Positions 25,193-37,088 of a DNA stretch of 54,616 bases are shown piece after piece. Each line of letters begins with the position of its first letter. Position 1 is the first letter of the stretch. The stretch is from positions 1-54,616 of the forward strand of contig NW_027018223.1 of assembly GCF_032854445.1 (NCBI RefSeq), in the 5' to 3' direction. The position numbers and the translations under genes were made by a program. The notes beneath the pieces are model-generated. The model was not told the origin of the DNA, searched no databases, and saw only the letters and a list, made by a program, of their open reading frames with translations. Source of the stretch: Liolophura sinensis (Eukaryota; Mollusca; Polyplacophora; Chitonida; Chitonidae).

Positions 25193-25228
25193 TAGCCCAG
25201 AAGACCTGAAATCTTTGGGCTAAGCCCA
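25193..25228 (+). repeat. Overlapping alternative inverted repeats TAGCCCA/TGGGCTA/AGCCCA
   Basis: TAGCCCA (25193-25199) complements TGGGCTA (25216-25222) across a 16-nt spacer. The same TGGGCT (25216-25221) also complements AGCCCA (25223-25228) around a single A. Alternative alleles elsewhere read TGGGCCAAGCCCA or TGCGCTTAGCCCA; the latter removes both inverted repeats. Confidence 0.85.
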
Positions 25229-28200
25229 TTTAACTCACCCAGCAATTGTCTTACTTCTAAGTGCAAGACAATCTCAATGTCTTTATCTACGTGTAGAAAA
25301 ACCACACCATTTGTACGTGATAAACACAAGGTACTTGATACAGTCTGCTGTAAAAAGTACAACTGAACACAGACCCACTTCAGTAAGGTGCCAAAAGATG
25401 CGGAATTGAGCCAGGCATCGGCAGCTGTTGAAAAATTGCAAATTTCCCTGGTTTCCATGGAGTAAGAGCCGTTGCCGGGCACGTGATTATGACATAAATG
25501 ATCATTCAATTGTCACTACAGCCAAAAGTATTGGTCGGAGAGCAACGCGGTTTGCACCATTCGATTTCTCGTCACAAAATACGTCGGATTAGCCTCTTAC
25601 CAGCAGCACTGGAACAGTTTTTCCACTTTTGCATTTTTACCTGGTCTTTTTGTTAATTGAAATCGGCTACACTGTACTCTGTACAATCGCGACTGGTCAT
25701 TACTATATTCAACTTTTGACTATAAGTTATGTGCCCTTCGGTAGCCCAGAAGACCTGAAATCTTTGGGCTAAGCCCATTTAACTCACCCAGCAATTGTCT
25801 TACTTCTAAGTCCAAGACAATCTCAATGTCTTTATCTACGTGTAGAAAAACCACACCATTTGTACATAAAAAACACAAGGTACTTGATACAGTCTGCTGT
25901 AAAAAGTACAACTAAACACTGACCCACATTTATAAGGTGCCAAAAGATGCGGAATTGGGCCAGGCATCGGCAGCTGTTAAAAAATTGCAAATATCCCTGG
26001 CTTCCATGGAGTAAGAGCCGTTGCTGGGCACGTGATTATGACATCAATATTCATTGATTTGTCGCTACAGCCAAAAGTATTGGTCGGAGAGCAACGCGGT
26101 TTGCACCATTCGATTTCTCGTCACAAAATACGTCGGATTAGCCTCTTACCAGCTGCACTGGAACAGTTTTTCCACTTTTGCATTTTTGCCTGGTCTTTTT
26201 GTTAATTGAAATCGGCTACACTGTACTCTGTACAATCGCGGCTGGTCATTACTATATTCAACTTTTGACTATAAGTTATGTGCCCTTCGGTAGCCCAGAA
26301 GACGTCAAATCTTTGCGCTTAGCCCATTTAACTCACCCAGCAATTGTCTTACTTCTAAGTCCAAGACAATCTCAATGTCTTTATCTACGTGTAGAAAAAC
26401 CACACCATTTGTACATAAAAAACACAAGGTACTTGATATAGTCTGCTGTAAAAAGTACAACTAAACAGTAACCCACATTTATAAGGTGCCAAAAGATGCG
26501 GAATTGGGCCAGGCATCGGCAGCTGTTAAAAAATTGCAAATATCCCTGGTTTCCATGGAGTAAGAGCCGTTGCTGGGCACGTGATTATGACATCAATATT
26601 TATTGATTTGTCGCTACAGCCAAAAGTATTGGTCGGAGAGCAAGGCGGTTTGCACCATTCGATTTCTCGTCACAAAATACGTCGGATTAGTCTCTTACTA
26701 GCAGCACTGGAACAGTTTTTCCACTTTTGCATTTTTGCCTGGTCTTTTTGTTAATTGAAATCGGCTACACTGTACTCTGTACAATCGCGACTGGTCATTA
26801 CTATATTCAACTTTTGACTATAAGTTATGTGCCCTTCGGTAGCCCAGAAGACCTGAAATCTTTGGGCTAAGCCCATTTAACTCACCCAGCAATTGCCTTA
26901 CTTCTAAGTGCAAGACAATCTCAATGTCTTTATCTACGTGTAGAAAAACCACACCATTTGTACATGAAAAACACAAGGTACTTGATACAGTCTGCTGTAA
27001 AAAGTACAACTGAACACTGACCCACTTCAGTAAGGTGCCAAAAGATGCGGAATTGAGCCAGGCATCGGCAGCTGTTGAAAAATTGCAAATTTCCCTGGTT
27101 TCCATGGAGTAAGAGCCGTTGCCGGGCACGTGATTATGACATAAATGATCATTCAATTGTCACTACAGCCAAAAGTATTGGTCGGAGAGCAACGCGGTTT
27201 GCACCATTCGATTTCTCGTCACAAAATACGTCGGATTAGCCTCTTACCAGCAGCACTGGAACAGTTTTTCCACTTTTGCATTTTTACCTGGTTTTTTTGT
27301 TAATTGAAATCGGCTACACTGTACTCTGTACAATCGCGACTGGTCATTACTATATTCAACTTTTGACTATAAGTTATGTGCCCTTCGGTAGCCCAGAAGA
27401 CCTGAAATCTTTGGGCTAAGCCCATTTAACTCACCCAGCAATTGTCTTACTTCTAAGTCCAAGACAATCTCAATGTCTTTATCTACGTGTAGAAAAACCA
27501 CACCATTTGTACATAAAAAACACAAGGTACTTGATACAGTCTGCTGTAAAAAGTACAACTAAACACTGACCCACATTTATAAGGTGCCAAAAGATGCGGA
27601 ATTGGGCCAGGCATCGGCAGCTGTTAAAAAATTGCAAATATCCCTGGCTTCCATGGAGTAAGAGCCGTTGCTGGGCACGTGATTATAACATCAATATTCA
27701 TTGATTTGTCGCTACAGCCAAAAGTATTGGTCGGAGAGCAACGCGGTTTGCACCATTCGATTTCTCGTCACAAAATACGTCGGATTAGCCTCTTACCAGC
27801 TGCACTGGAACAGTTTTTCCACTTTTGCATTTTTGCCTGGTCTTTTTGTTAATTGAAATCGGCTACACTGTACTCTGTACAATCGCGACTGGTCATTACT
27901 ATATTCAACTTTTGACTATAAGTTATGTGCCCTTCGGTAGCCCAGAAGACGTCAAATCTTTGCGCTTAGCCCATTTAACTCACCCAGCAATTGTCTTACT
28001 TCTAAGTCCAAGACAATCTCAATGTCTTTATCTACGTGTAGAAAAACCACACCATTTGTACATAAAAAACACAAGGTACTTGATACAGTCTGCTGTAAAA
28101 AGTACAACTAAACAGTGACCCACATTTATAAGGTGCCAAAAGATGCGGAATTGGGCCAGGCATCGGCAGCTGTTAAAAAATTGCAAATATCCCTGGTTTC

Positions 28201-28544
28201 CATGGAGTAAGAGCCGTTGCTGGGCACGTGATTATAACATCAATATTCATTGATTTGTCGCTACAGCCAAAAGTATTGGTCGGAGAGCAAGGCGGTTTGC
28301 ACCATTCGATTTCTCGTCACAAAATACGTCGGATTAGTCTCTTACTAGCAGCACTGGAACAGTTTTTTCCACTTTTGCATTTTTGCCTGGTCTTTTTGTT
28401 AATTGAAATCGGCTACACTGTACTCTGTACAATCGCGAGTGGTCATTACTATATTCAACTTTTGACTATAAGTTATGTGCCCTTCGGTAGCCCAGAAGAC
28501 CTGAAATCTTTGGGCTAAGCCCATTTAACTCACCCAGCAATTGC

Positions 28545-30850
28545 CTTACTTCTAAGTGCAAGACAATCTCAATGTCTTTATCTACTAGAAAAACCACACC
28601 ATTTGTACGTGAGAAACACAAGGTACTTGATACAGTCTGCTGTAAAAAGTACAACTGAACACTGACCAACTTCAGTAAGGTGCCAAAAGATGCGGAATTG
28701 AGCCAGGCATCGGCAGCTGTTGAAAAATTGCAAATTTCTCTGGTTTCCATGGAGTAAGAGCCGTTGCTGTGCACGTGATTATGACATAAATGATCATTCA
28801 ATTGTCACTACAGCCAAAAGTATTGGTCGGAGAGCAACGCGGTTTGCACCATTCGATTTCTCGTCACAAAACACGTCGGATTAGCCTCTTACCAGCAGCA
28901 CTGGAACAGTTTTCGCACTTTTGCATTTTTGCCTGGTCTTTTTGTTAATTGAAATCGGCTACACTGTACTCTGTACAATCGCGACTGGTCATTACTATAT
29001 TCAACTTTTGACTATAAGTTATGTGCCCTTCGGTAGCCCAGAAGACGTCCAAATCTTTGGGCTAAGCCCATTTAACTCACCCAGCAATTGTCTTACTTCT
29101 AAGTGCAAGACAATCTCAATGTCTTTATCTACGTGTAGAAAAACCACACCATTTGTACGTGAAAAACACAAGGTACTTGATACAGTCTGCTGTAAAAAGT
29201 ACAACTAAACACTGACCCACATTTATAAGGTGCCAAAAGGTGCGGAATTGGGCCAGGCATCGGCAGCTGTTGAAAAATTGCAAATTTCCCTGGTTTCCAT
29301 GGAGTAAGAGCCGTTGCTGGGCACGTGATTATGATATAAATGATCATTCAATTGTCACAACAGCCAAAAGTATTGGTCGGAGAGCAACGCGGTTTGCACC
29401 ATTCGATTTCTCGTCACAAAATACGTCGGAGTAGCCTCTTACCAGCAGCACTGGAACAGTTTTCGCACTTTTGCATTTTTGCCTCGTCTTTTTGTTAATT
29501 GAAATCGGCTACACTGTACTCTGTACAATCGCGACTGGTCATTACTATATTCAACTTTTGACTATAAGTTATGTGCCCTTCGGTAGCCCAGAAGACGTCA
29601 AATCTTTGGGCTAAGCCCATTTAACTCACCCAGCAATTGTCTTACTTCTAAGTGCAAGACAATCTCAATGTCTTTATCTACGTGTAGAAAAACCACACCA
29701 TTTGTACGTGAAAAAACACAAGGTACTTGATACAGTCTGCTGTAAAAAGTACAACTAAACACTGACCCACATTTATAAGGTGCCAAAAGGTGCGGAATTG
29801 GGCCAGGCATCGGCAGCTGTTAAAAAATTGCAAATATCCCTGGTTTCCATGGAGTAAGAGCCGTTGCTGGGCACGTGATTATGACATTAATGATCATTCA
29901 ATTGTCGCTACAGCCAAACGTATTGGTCGGAGAGCAACGCGGTTTGCACCATTCGATTTCTCGTCACAAAATACGTCGGATTAGCCTCTTACCAGCAGCA
30001 CTGGAACAGTTTTTCCACTTTTGCATTTTTGCCTGGTCTTTTTGTTAATTGAAATCGGCTACACTGTACTCTGTACAATCGCGACTGGTCATTACTATAT
30101 TCAACTTTTGACTATAAGTTATGTGCCCTTCGGTAGCCCAGAAGACCTGAAATCTTTGGGCTAAGCCCATTTAACTCACCCAGCAATTGTCTTACTTCTA
30201 AGTGCAAGACAATCTCAATGTCTTTATCTACGTGTAGAAAAACCACACCATTTGTACGTGATAAACACAAGGTACTTGATACAGTCTGCTGTAAAAAGTA
30301 CAACTGAACACTGACCCACTTCAGTAAGGTGCCAAAAGATGCGGAATTGAGCCAGGCATCGGCAGCTGTTGAAAAATTGCAAATTTCCCTGGTTTCCATG
30401 GAGTAAGAGCCGTTGCCGGGCACTTGATTATGACATAAATGATCATTCAACTGTCACTACAGCCAAAAGTATTGGTCGGAGAGCAACGCGGTTTGCACCA
30501 TTCGATTTCTCGTCACAAAATACGTCGGATTAGCCTCTTACCAGCAGCACTGGAACAGTTTTTCCACTTTTGCATTTTTACCTGGTTTTTTTGTTAATTG
30601 AAATCGGCTACACTGTACTCTGTACAATCGCGACTGGTCATTACTATATTCAACTTTTGACTATAAGTTATGTGCCCTTCGGTAGCCCAGAAGACCTGAA
30701 ATCTTTGGGCTAAGCCCATTTAACTCACCCAGCAATTGTCTTACTTCTAAGTCCAAGACAATCTCAATGTCTTTATCTACGTGTAGAAAAACCACACCAT
30801 TTGTACATAAAAAACACAAGGTACTTGATACAGTCTGCTGTAAAAAGTAC
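28545..30850 (+). repeat. Four-monomer block, first of three copies
   Basis: Monomers with anchors at 28747, 29297, 29847 and 30396 recur as a unit at 32939-35242 (offset about 4392, 8 monomers) and again at 39527-41830 (a further 6588/6587, 12 monomers). Shared private variants include ACAAAACACGTCGG, GTCACAACAGCC, GTCGGAGTAGCC, TTGCCTCGTC and, in the first two copies, CACTTGATTATG, which destroys the CACGTG site. This copy has small private indels: a 3-bp loss near 28586, an extra C near 29049 and an extra A near 29715. Confidence 0.88.
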
Positions 30851-31049
30851 AACTGAACACTGACCCACTTCAGTAAGGTGCCAAAAGATGCGGAATTGAG
30901 CCAGGCATCGGCAGCTGTTGAAAAATTGCAAATTTCCCTGGTTTCCATGGAGTAAGAGCCGTTGCCGGGCACGTGATTATGACATAAATGATCATTCAAT
31001 TGTCACTACAGCCAAAAGTATTGGTCGGAGAGCAACGCGGATTGCACCA

Positions 31050-34000
31050 TTCGATTTCGCGTCACAAAATACGTCGGATTAGCCTCTTACCAGCAGCACT
31101 GGAACAGTTTTTCCACTTTTGCATTTTTACCTGGTCTTTTTGTTAATTGAAATCGGCTACACTGTACTCTGTACAATCGCGATTGGTCATTACTATATTC
31201 AACTTTTGACTATAAGTTATGTGCCCTTCGGTAGCCCAGAAGACCTGAAATCTTTGGGCCAAGCCCATTTAACTCACCCAGCAATTGTCTTACTTCTAAG
31301 TCCAAGACAATCTCAATGTCTTTATCTACGTGTAGAAAAACCACACCATTTGTACATAAAAAACACAAGGTACTTGATACAGTCTGCTGTAAAAAGTACA
31401 ACTAAACAGTGACCCACATTTATAATGTGCCAAAAGATGCGGAATTGGGCCAGGCATCGGCAGCTGTTAAAAAATTGCAAATATCCCTGGTTTCCATGGA
31501 GTAAGAGCCGTTGCTGGGCACGTGATTATGACATCAATATTCATTGATTTGTCGCTACAGCCAAAAGTATTGGTCGGAGAGCAAGGCGGTTTGCACCATT
31601 CGATTTCTCGTCACAAAATACGTCGGATTAGTCTCTTACTAGCAGCACTGGAACAGTTTTTCCACTTTTGCATTTTTGCCTGGTCTTTTTGTTAATTGAA
31701 ATCGGCTACACTGTACTCTGTACAATCGCGACTGGTCATTACTATATTCAACTTTTGACTATAAGTTATGTGCCCTTCGGTAGCCCAGAAGACCTGAAAT
31801 CTTTGCGCTTAGCCCATTTAACTCACCCAGCAATTGCCTTACTTCTAAGTGCAAGACAATCTCAATGTCTTTATCTACGTGTAGAAAAACCACACCATTT
31901 GTACATGAAACACACAAGGTACTTGATACAGTCTGCTGTAAAAAGTACAACTGAACACTGACTCACTTCAGTAAGGTGCCAAAAGATGCGGAATTGAGCC
32001 AGGCATCGGCAGCTGTTGAAAAATTGCCAATTTCCCTGGTTTCCATGGAGTAAGAGCCGTTGCTGGGCACGTGATTATGACATAAATGATCATTCAATTG
32101 TCACTACAGCCAAAAGTATTGGTCGGAGAGCAACGCGGTTTGCACCATTCGATTTGTCGTCACAAAATACGTCGGATTAGCCTCTTACCAGCAGCACTGG
32201 AACTGTTTTTCCACTTTTGCATTTTTACCTGGTCTTTTTGTTAATTGAAATCGGCTACACTGTACTCTGTACAATCGCGACTGGTCATTACTATATTCAA
32301 CTTTTGACTATAAGTTATGTGCCCTTCGGTAGCCCAGAAGACGTCAAATCTTTGGGCTAAGCCCATTTAACTCACCCAGCAATTGTCTTAATTCTAAGTC
32401 CAAGACAATCTCAATGTCTTTATCTACGTGTAGAAAAACCACACCATTTGTACATAAAAAACACAAGGTACTTGATACAGTCTGCTGTAAAAAGTACAAC
32501 TGACCACAGACCCACATGAATAAGGTGCCAAAAGATGCGGAATTGGGCCAGGCATTGGCAGCTGTTGAAAAATTGCAAATTTCCCTGGTTTCCATGGAGT
32601 AAGAGCCGTTGCCGGGCACGTGATTATGACATAAATGATCATTCAATTGTCACTACAGCCAAAAGTATTGGTCGGAGAGCAACGCGGATTGCACCATTCG
32701 ATTTCTCGTCACAAAATACGTCGGATTAGTTTCTTACCAGCTGCACTGGAACAGTTTTTCCACTTTTGCATTTTTGCCTGGACTTTTTGTTAATTGAAAT
32801 CGGCTACACTGTACTCTGTACAATCGCGACTGGTCATTACTATATTCAACTTTTGACTATAAGTTATGTGCCCTTCGGTAGCCCAGAAGACGTCAAATCT
32901 TTGGGCTAAGCCCATTTAACTCACCCAGCAATTGCCTTACTTCTAAGTGCAAGACAATCTCAATGTCTTTATCTACGTGTAGAAAAACCACACCATTTGT
33001 ACGTGAGAAACACAAGGTACTTGATACAGTCTGCTGTAAAAAGTACAACTGAACACTGACCAACTTCAGTAAGGTGCCAAAAGATGCGGAATTGAGCCAG
33101 GCATCGGCAGCTGTTGAAAAATTGCAAATTTCTCTGGTTTCCATGGAGTAAGAGCCGTTGCTGTGCACGTGATTATGACATAAATGATCATTCAATTGTC
33201 ACTACAGCCAAAAGTATTGGTCGGAGAGCAACGCGGTTTGCACCATTCGATTTCTCGTCACAAAACACGTCGGATTAGCCTCTTACCAGCAGCACTGGAA
33301 CAGTTTTCGCACTTTTGCATTTTTGCCTGGTCTTTTTGTTAATTGAAATCGGCTACACTGTACTCTGTACAATCGCGACTGGTCATTACTATATTCAACT
33401 TTTGACTATAAGTTATGTGCCCTTCGGTAGCCCAGAAGACGTCAAATCTTTGGGCTAAGCCCATTTAACTCACCCAGCAATTGTCTTACTTCTAAGTGCA
33501 AGACAATCTCAATGTCTTTATCTACGTGTAGAAAAACCACACCATTTGTACGTGAAAAACACAAGGTACTTGATACAGTCTGCTGTAAAAAGTACAACTA
33601 AACACTGACCCACATTTATAAGGTGCCAAAAGGTGCGGAATTGGGCCAGGCATCGGCAGCTGTTGAAAAATTGCAAATTTCCCTGGTTTCCATGGAGTAA
33701 GAGCCGTTGCTGGGCACGTGATTATGATATAAATGATCATTCAATTGTCACAACAGCCAAAAGTATTGGTCGGAGAGCAACGCGGTTTGCACCATTCGAT
33801 TTCTCGTCACAAAATACGTCGGAGTAGCCTCTTACCAGCAGCACTGGAACAGTTTTCGCACTTTTGCATTTTTGCCTCGTCTTTTTGTTAATTGAAATCG
33901 GCTACACTGTACTCTGTACAATCGCGACTGGTCATTACTATATTCAACTTTTGACTATAAGTTATGTGCCCTTCGGTAGCCCAGAAGACGTCAAATCTTT

Positions 34001-35242
34001 GGGCTAAGCCCATTTAACTCACCCAGCAATTGTCTTACTTCTAAGTCCAAGACAATCTCAATGTCTTTATCTACGTGTAGAAAAACCACACCATTTGTAC
34101 GTGAAAAACACAAGGTACTTGATACAGTCTGCTGTAAAAAGTACAACTAAACACTGACCCACATTTATAAGGTGCCAAAAGGTGCGGAATTGGGCCAGGC
34201 ATCGGCAGCTGTTAAAAAATTGCAAATATCCCTGGTTTCCATGGAGTAAGAGCCGTTGCTGGGCACGTGATTATGACATTAATGATCATTCAATTGTCGC
34301 TACAGCCAAACGTATTGGTCGGAGAGCAACGCGGTTTGCACCATTCGATTTCTCGTCACAAAATACGTCGGATTAGCCTCTTACCAGCAGCACTGGAACA
34401 GTTTTTCCACTTTTGCATTTTTGCCTGGTCTTTTTGTTAATTGAAATCGGCTACACTGTACTCTGTACAATCGCGACTGGTCATTACTATATTCAACTTT
34501 TGACTATAAGTTATGTGCCCTTCGGTAGCCCAGAAGACCTGAAATCTTTGGGCTAAGCCCATTTAACTCACCCAGCAATTGTCTTACTTCTAAGTGCAAG
34601 ACAATCTCAATGTCTTTATCTACGTGTAGAAAAACCACACCATTTGTACGTGATAAACACAAGGTACTTGATACAGTCTGCTGTAAAAAGTACAACTGAA
34701 CACTGACCCACTTCAGTAAGGTGCCAAAAGATGCGGAATTGAGCCAGGCATCGGCAGCTGTTGAAAAATTGCAAATTTCCCTGGTTTCCATGGAGTAAGA
34801 GCCGTTGCCGGGCACTTGATTATGACATAAATGATCATTCAACTGTCACTACAGCCAAAAGTATTGGTCGGAGAGCAACGCGGTTTGCACCATTCGATTT
34901 CTCGTCACAAAATACGTCGGATTAGCCTCTTACCAGCAGCACTGGAACAGTTTTTCCACTTTTGCATTTTTACCTGGTTTTTTTGTTAATTGAAATCGGC
35001 TACACTGTACTCTGTACAATCGCGACTGGTCATTACTATATTCAACTTTTGACTATAAGTTATGTGCCCTTCGGTAGCCCAGAAGACCTGAAATCTTTGG
35101 GCTAAGCCCATTTAACTCACCCAGCAATTGTCTTACTTCTAAGTCCAAGACAATCTCAATGTCTTTATCTACGTGTAGAAAAACCACACCATTTGTACAT
35201 AAAAAACACAAGGTACTTGATACAGTCTGCTGTAAAAAGTAC
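31050..35242 (+). repeat. Long higher-order block (about 4.2 kb), copy 1
   Basis: This stretch is collinear with about 37.09-41.83 kb. Up to about 32.72 kb the offset is 6039 bp (11 monomers). Beyond that it is 6588 bp (12 monomers), because the downstream copy carries one extra monomer. Markers shared across the pair include TTTATAATGTGCC (31421 and 37460), ATGAAACACACAAGG (31905 and 37944), GATTTGTCGTCAC (32151 and 38190) and GGCATTGGCAGC (32550 and 38589). Confidence 0.85.
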
Positions 35243-37088
35243 AACTAAACACTGACCCACATTTATAAGGTGCCAAAAGATGCGGAATTGGGCCAGGCAT
35301 CGGCAGCTGTTAAAAAATTGCAAATATCCCTGGCTTCCATGGAGTAAGAGCCGTTGCTGGGCACGTGATTATAACATCAATATTCATTGATTTGTCGCTA
35401 CAGCCAAAAGTATTGGTCGGAGAGCAACGCGGTTTGCACCATTCGATTTCTCGTCACAAAATACGTCGGATTAGCCTCTTACCAGCTGCACTGGAACAGT
35501 TTTTCCACTTTTGCATTTTTGCCTGGTCTTTTTGTTAATTGAAATCGGCTACACTGTACTCTGTACAATCGCGACTGGTCATTACTATATTCAACTTTTG
35601 ACTATAAGTTATGTGCCCTTCGGTAGCCCAGAAGACGTCAAATCTTTGCGCTTAGCCCATTTAACTCACCCAGCAATTGTCTTACTTCTAAGTCCAAGAC
35701 AATCTCAATGTCTTTATCTACGTGTAGAAAAACCACACCATTTGTACATAAAAAACACAAGGTACTTGATACAGTCTGCTGTAAAAAGTACAACTAAACA
35801 GTGACCCACATTTATAAGGTGCCAAAAGATGCGGAATTGGGCCAGGCATCGGCAGCTGTTAAAAAATTGCAAATATCCCTGGTTTCCATGGAGTAAGAGC
35901 CGTTGCTGTGCACGTGATTATGACATCAATATTCATTGATTTGTCGCTACAGCCAAAAGTATTGGTCGGAGAGCAAGGCGGTTTGCACCATTCGATTTCT
36001 CGTCACAAAATACGTCGGATTAGTCTCTTACTAGCAGCACTGGAACAGTTTTTCCACTTTTGCATTTTTGCCTGGTCTTTTTGTTAATTGAAATCGGCTA
36101 CACTGTACTCTGTACAATCGCGACTGGTCATTACTATATTCAACTTTTGACTATAAGTTATGTGCCCTTCGGTAGCCCAGAAGACCTGAAATCTTTGGGC
36201 TAAGCCCATTTAACTCACCCAGCAATTGCCTTACTTCTAAGTGCAAGACAATCTCAATGTCTTTATCTACGTGTAGAAAAACCACACCATTTGTACATGA
36301 AACACACAAGGTACTTGATACAGTCTGCTGTAAAAAGTACAACTGAACACTGACTCACTTCAGTAAGGTGCCAAAAGATGCGGAATTGAGCCAGGCATCG
36401 GCAGCTGTTGAAAAATTGCCAATTTCCCTGGTTTCCATGGAGTAAGAGCCGTTGCTGGGCACGTGATTATGACATAAATGATCATTCAATTGTCACTACA
36501 GCCAAAAGTATTGGTCGGAGAGCAACGCGGTTTGCACCATTCGATTTCTCGTCACAAAATACGTCGGATTAGCCTCTTACCAGCAGCACTGGAACTGTTT
36601 TTCCACTTTTGCATTTTTACCTGGTCTTTTTGTTAATTGAAATCGGCTACACTGTACTCTGTACAATCGCGACTGGTCATTACTATATTCAACTTTTGAC
36701 TATAAGTTATGTGCCCTTCGGTAGCCCAGAAGACCTGAAATCTTTGGGCTAAGCCCATTTAACTCACCCAGCAATTGTCTTAATTCTAAGTCCAAGACAA
36801 TCTCAATGTCTTTATCTACGTGTAGAAAAACCACACCATTTGTACATAAAAAACACAAGGTACTTGATACAGTCTGCTGTAAAAAGTACAACTGACCACA
36901 GACCCACATGAATAAGGTGCCAAAAGATGCGGAATTGAGCCAGGCATCGGCAGCTGTTGAAAAATTGCAAATTTCCCTGGTTTCCATGGAGTAAGAGCCG
37001 TTGCCGGGCACGTGATTATGACATAAATGATCATTCAATTGTCACTACAGCCAAAAGTATTGGTCGGAGAGCAACGCGGATTGCACCA
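35243..37088 (+). repeat. Satellite segment between the two long blocks
   Basis: About three and a half monomers link the two long higher-order blocks. They include monomers with the alternative central haplotype (near 35376 and 35925). The first also has ATAACATC, matching the monomers near 27.7 and 28.2 kb (offset about 7686 bp, 14 monomers). The monomer near 36.4 kb matches those near 32.0 and 38.1 kb (ATGAAACAC with TTGCCAATTT). No other content is visible. Confidence 0.75.

Larger units (their letters stand above)
24704..25252 (+). repeat. Representative clean 549-bp monomer (type b)
   Basis: Chosen as the reference copy for the sites below because it shows no indel after its ACTTCTAAG start. 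In order it holds inverted repeats at 24716-24734 and 24737-24748, the nested hairpin 24782-24811, the class-specific hairpin 24813-24835, an AAATT/AATTT inverted repeat 24884-24896, the TCCATGGA anchor 24905-24912, CACGTG 24931-24936, the central dyad 24941-24966, CCAG/CTGG 25051-25063, TGTAC/GTACA 25124-25136 and the GCCC/GGGC repeats 25193-25228. Confidence 0.95.
24012..28544 (+). repeat. Mosaic satellite block with internal trimer duplication and a copy of the 9.9-13 kb block
   Basis: Monomers from about 25.2 to 28.2 kb match those from about 9.9 to 12.9 kb in order and variants, at an offset of 15361 bp (28 x 549, plus the 1-bp insertion near 20692, minus the 12-bp deletion near 24488). 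Inside it, about 25.6-26.8 kb is repeated 1647 bp later at about 27.2-28.4 kb. Two adjacent monomers share the variant GATTATAACATC near 27685 and 28234. Confidence 0.8.

Noticed and set aside
24704-25252. Hammerhead ribozyme, as found in some animal satellites
   Set aside because: I found no CTGATGA core on either strand, so the conserved catalytic core is absent.
24704-25252. Monomer built from three 183-bp subunits
   Set aside because: Reading the thirds against each other shows only short shared words such as CAATTGTC, not an aligned similarity.
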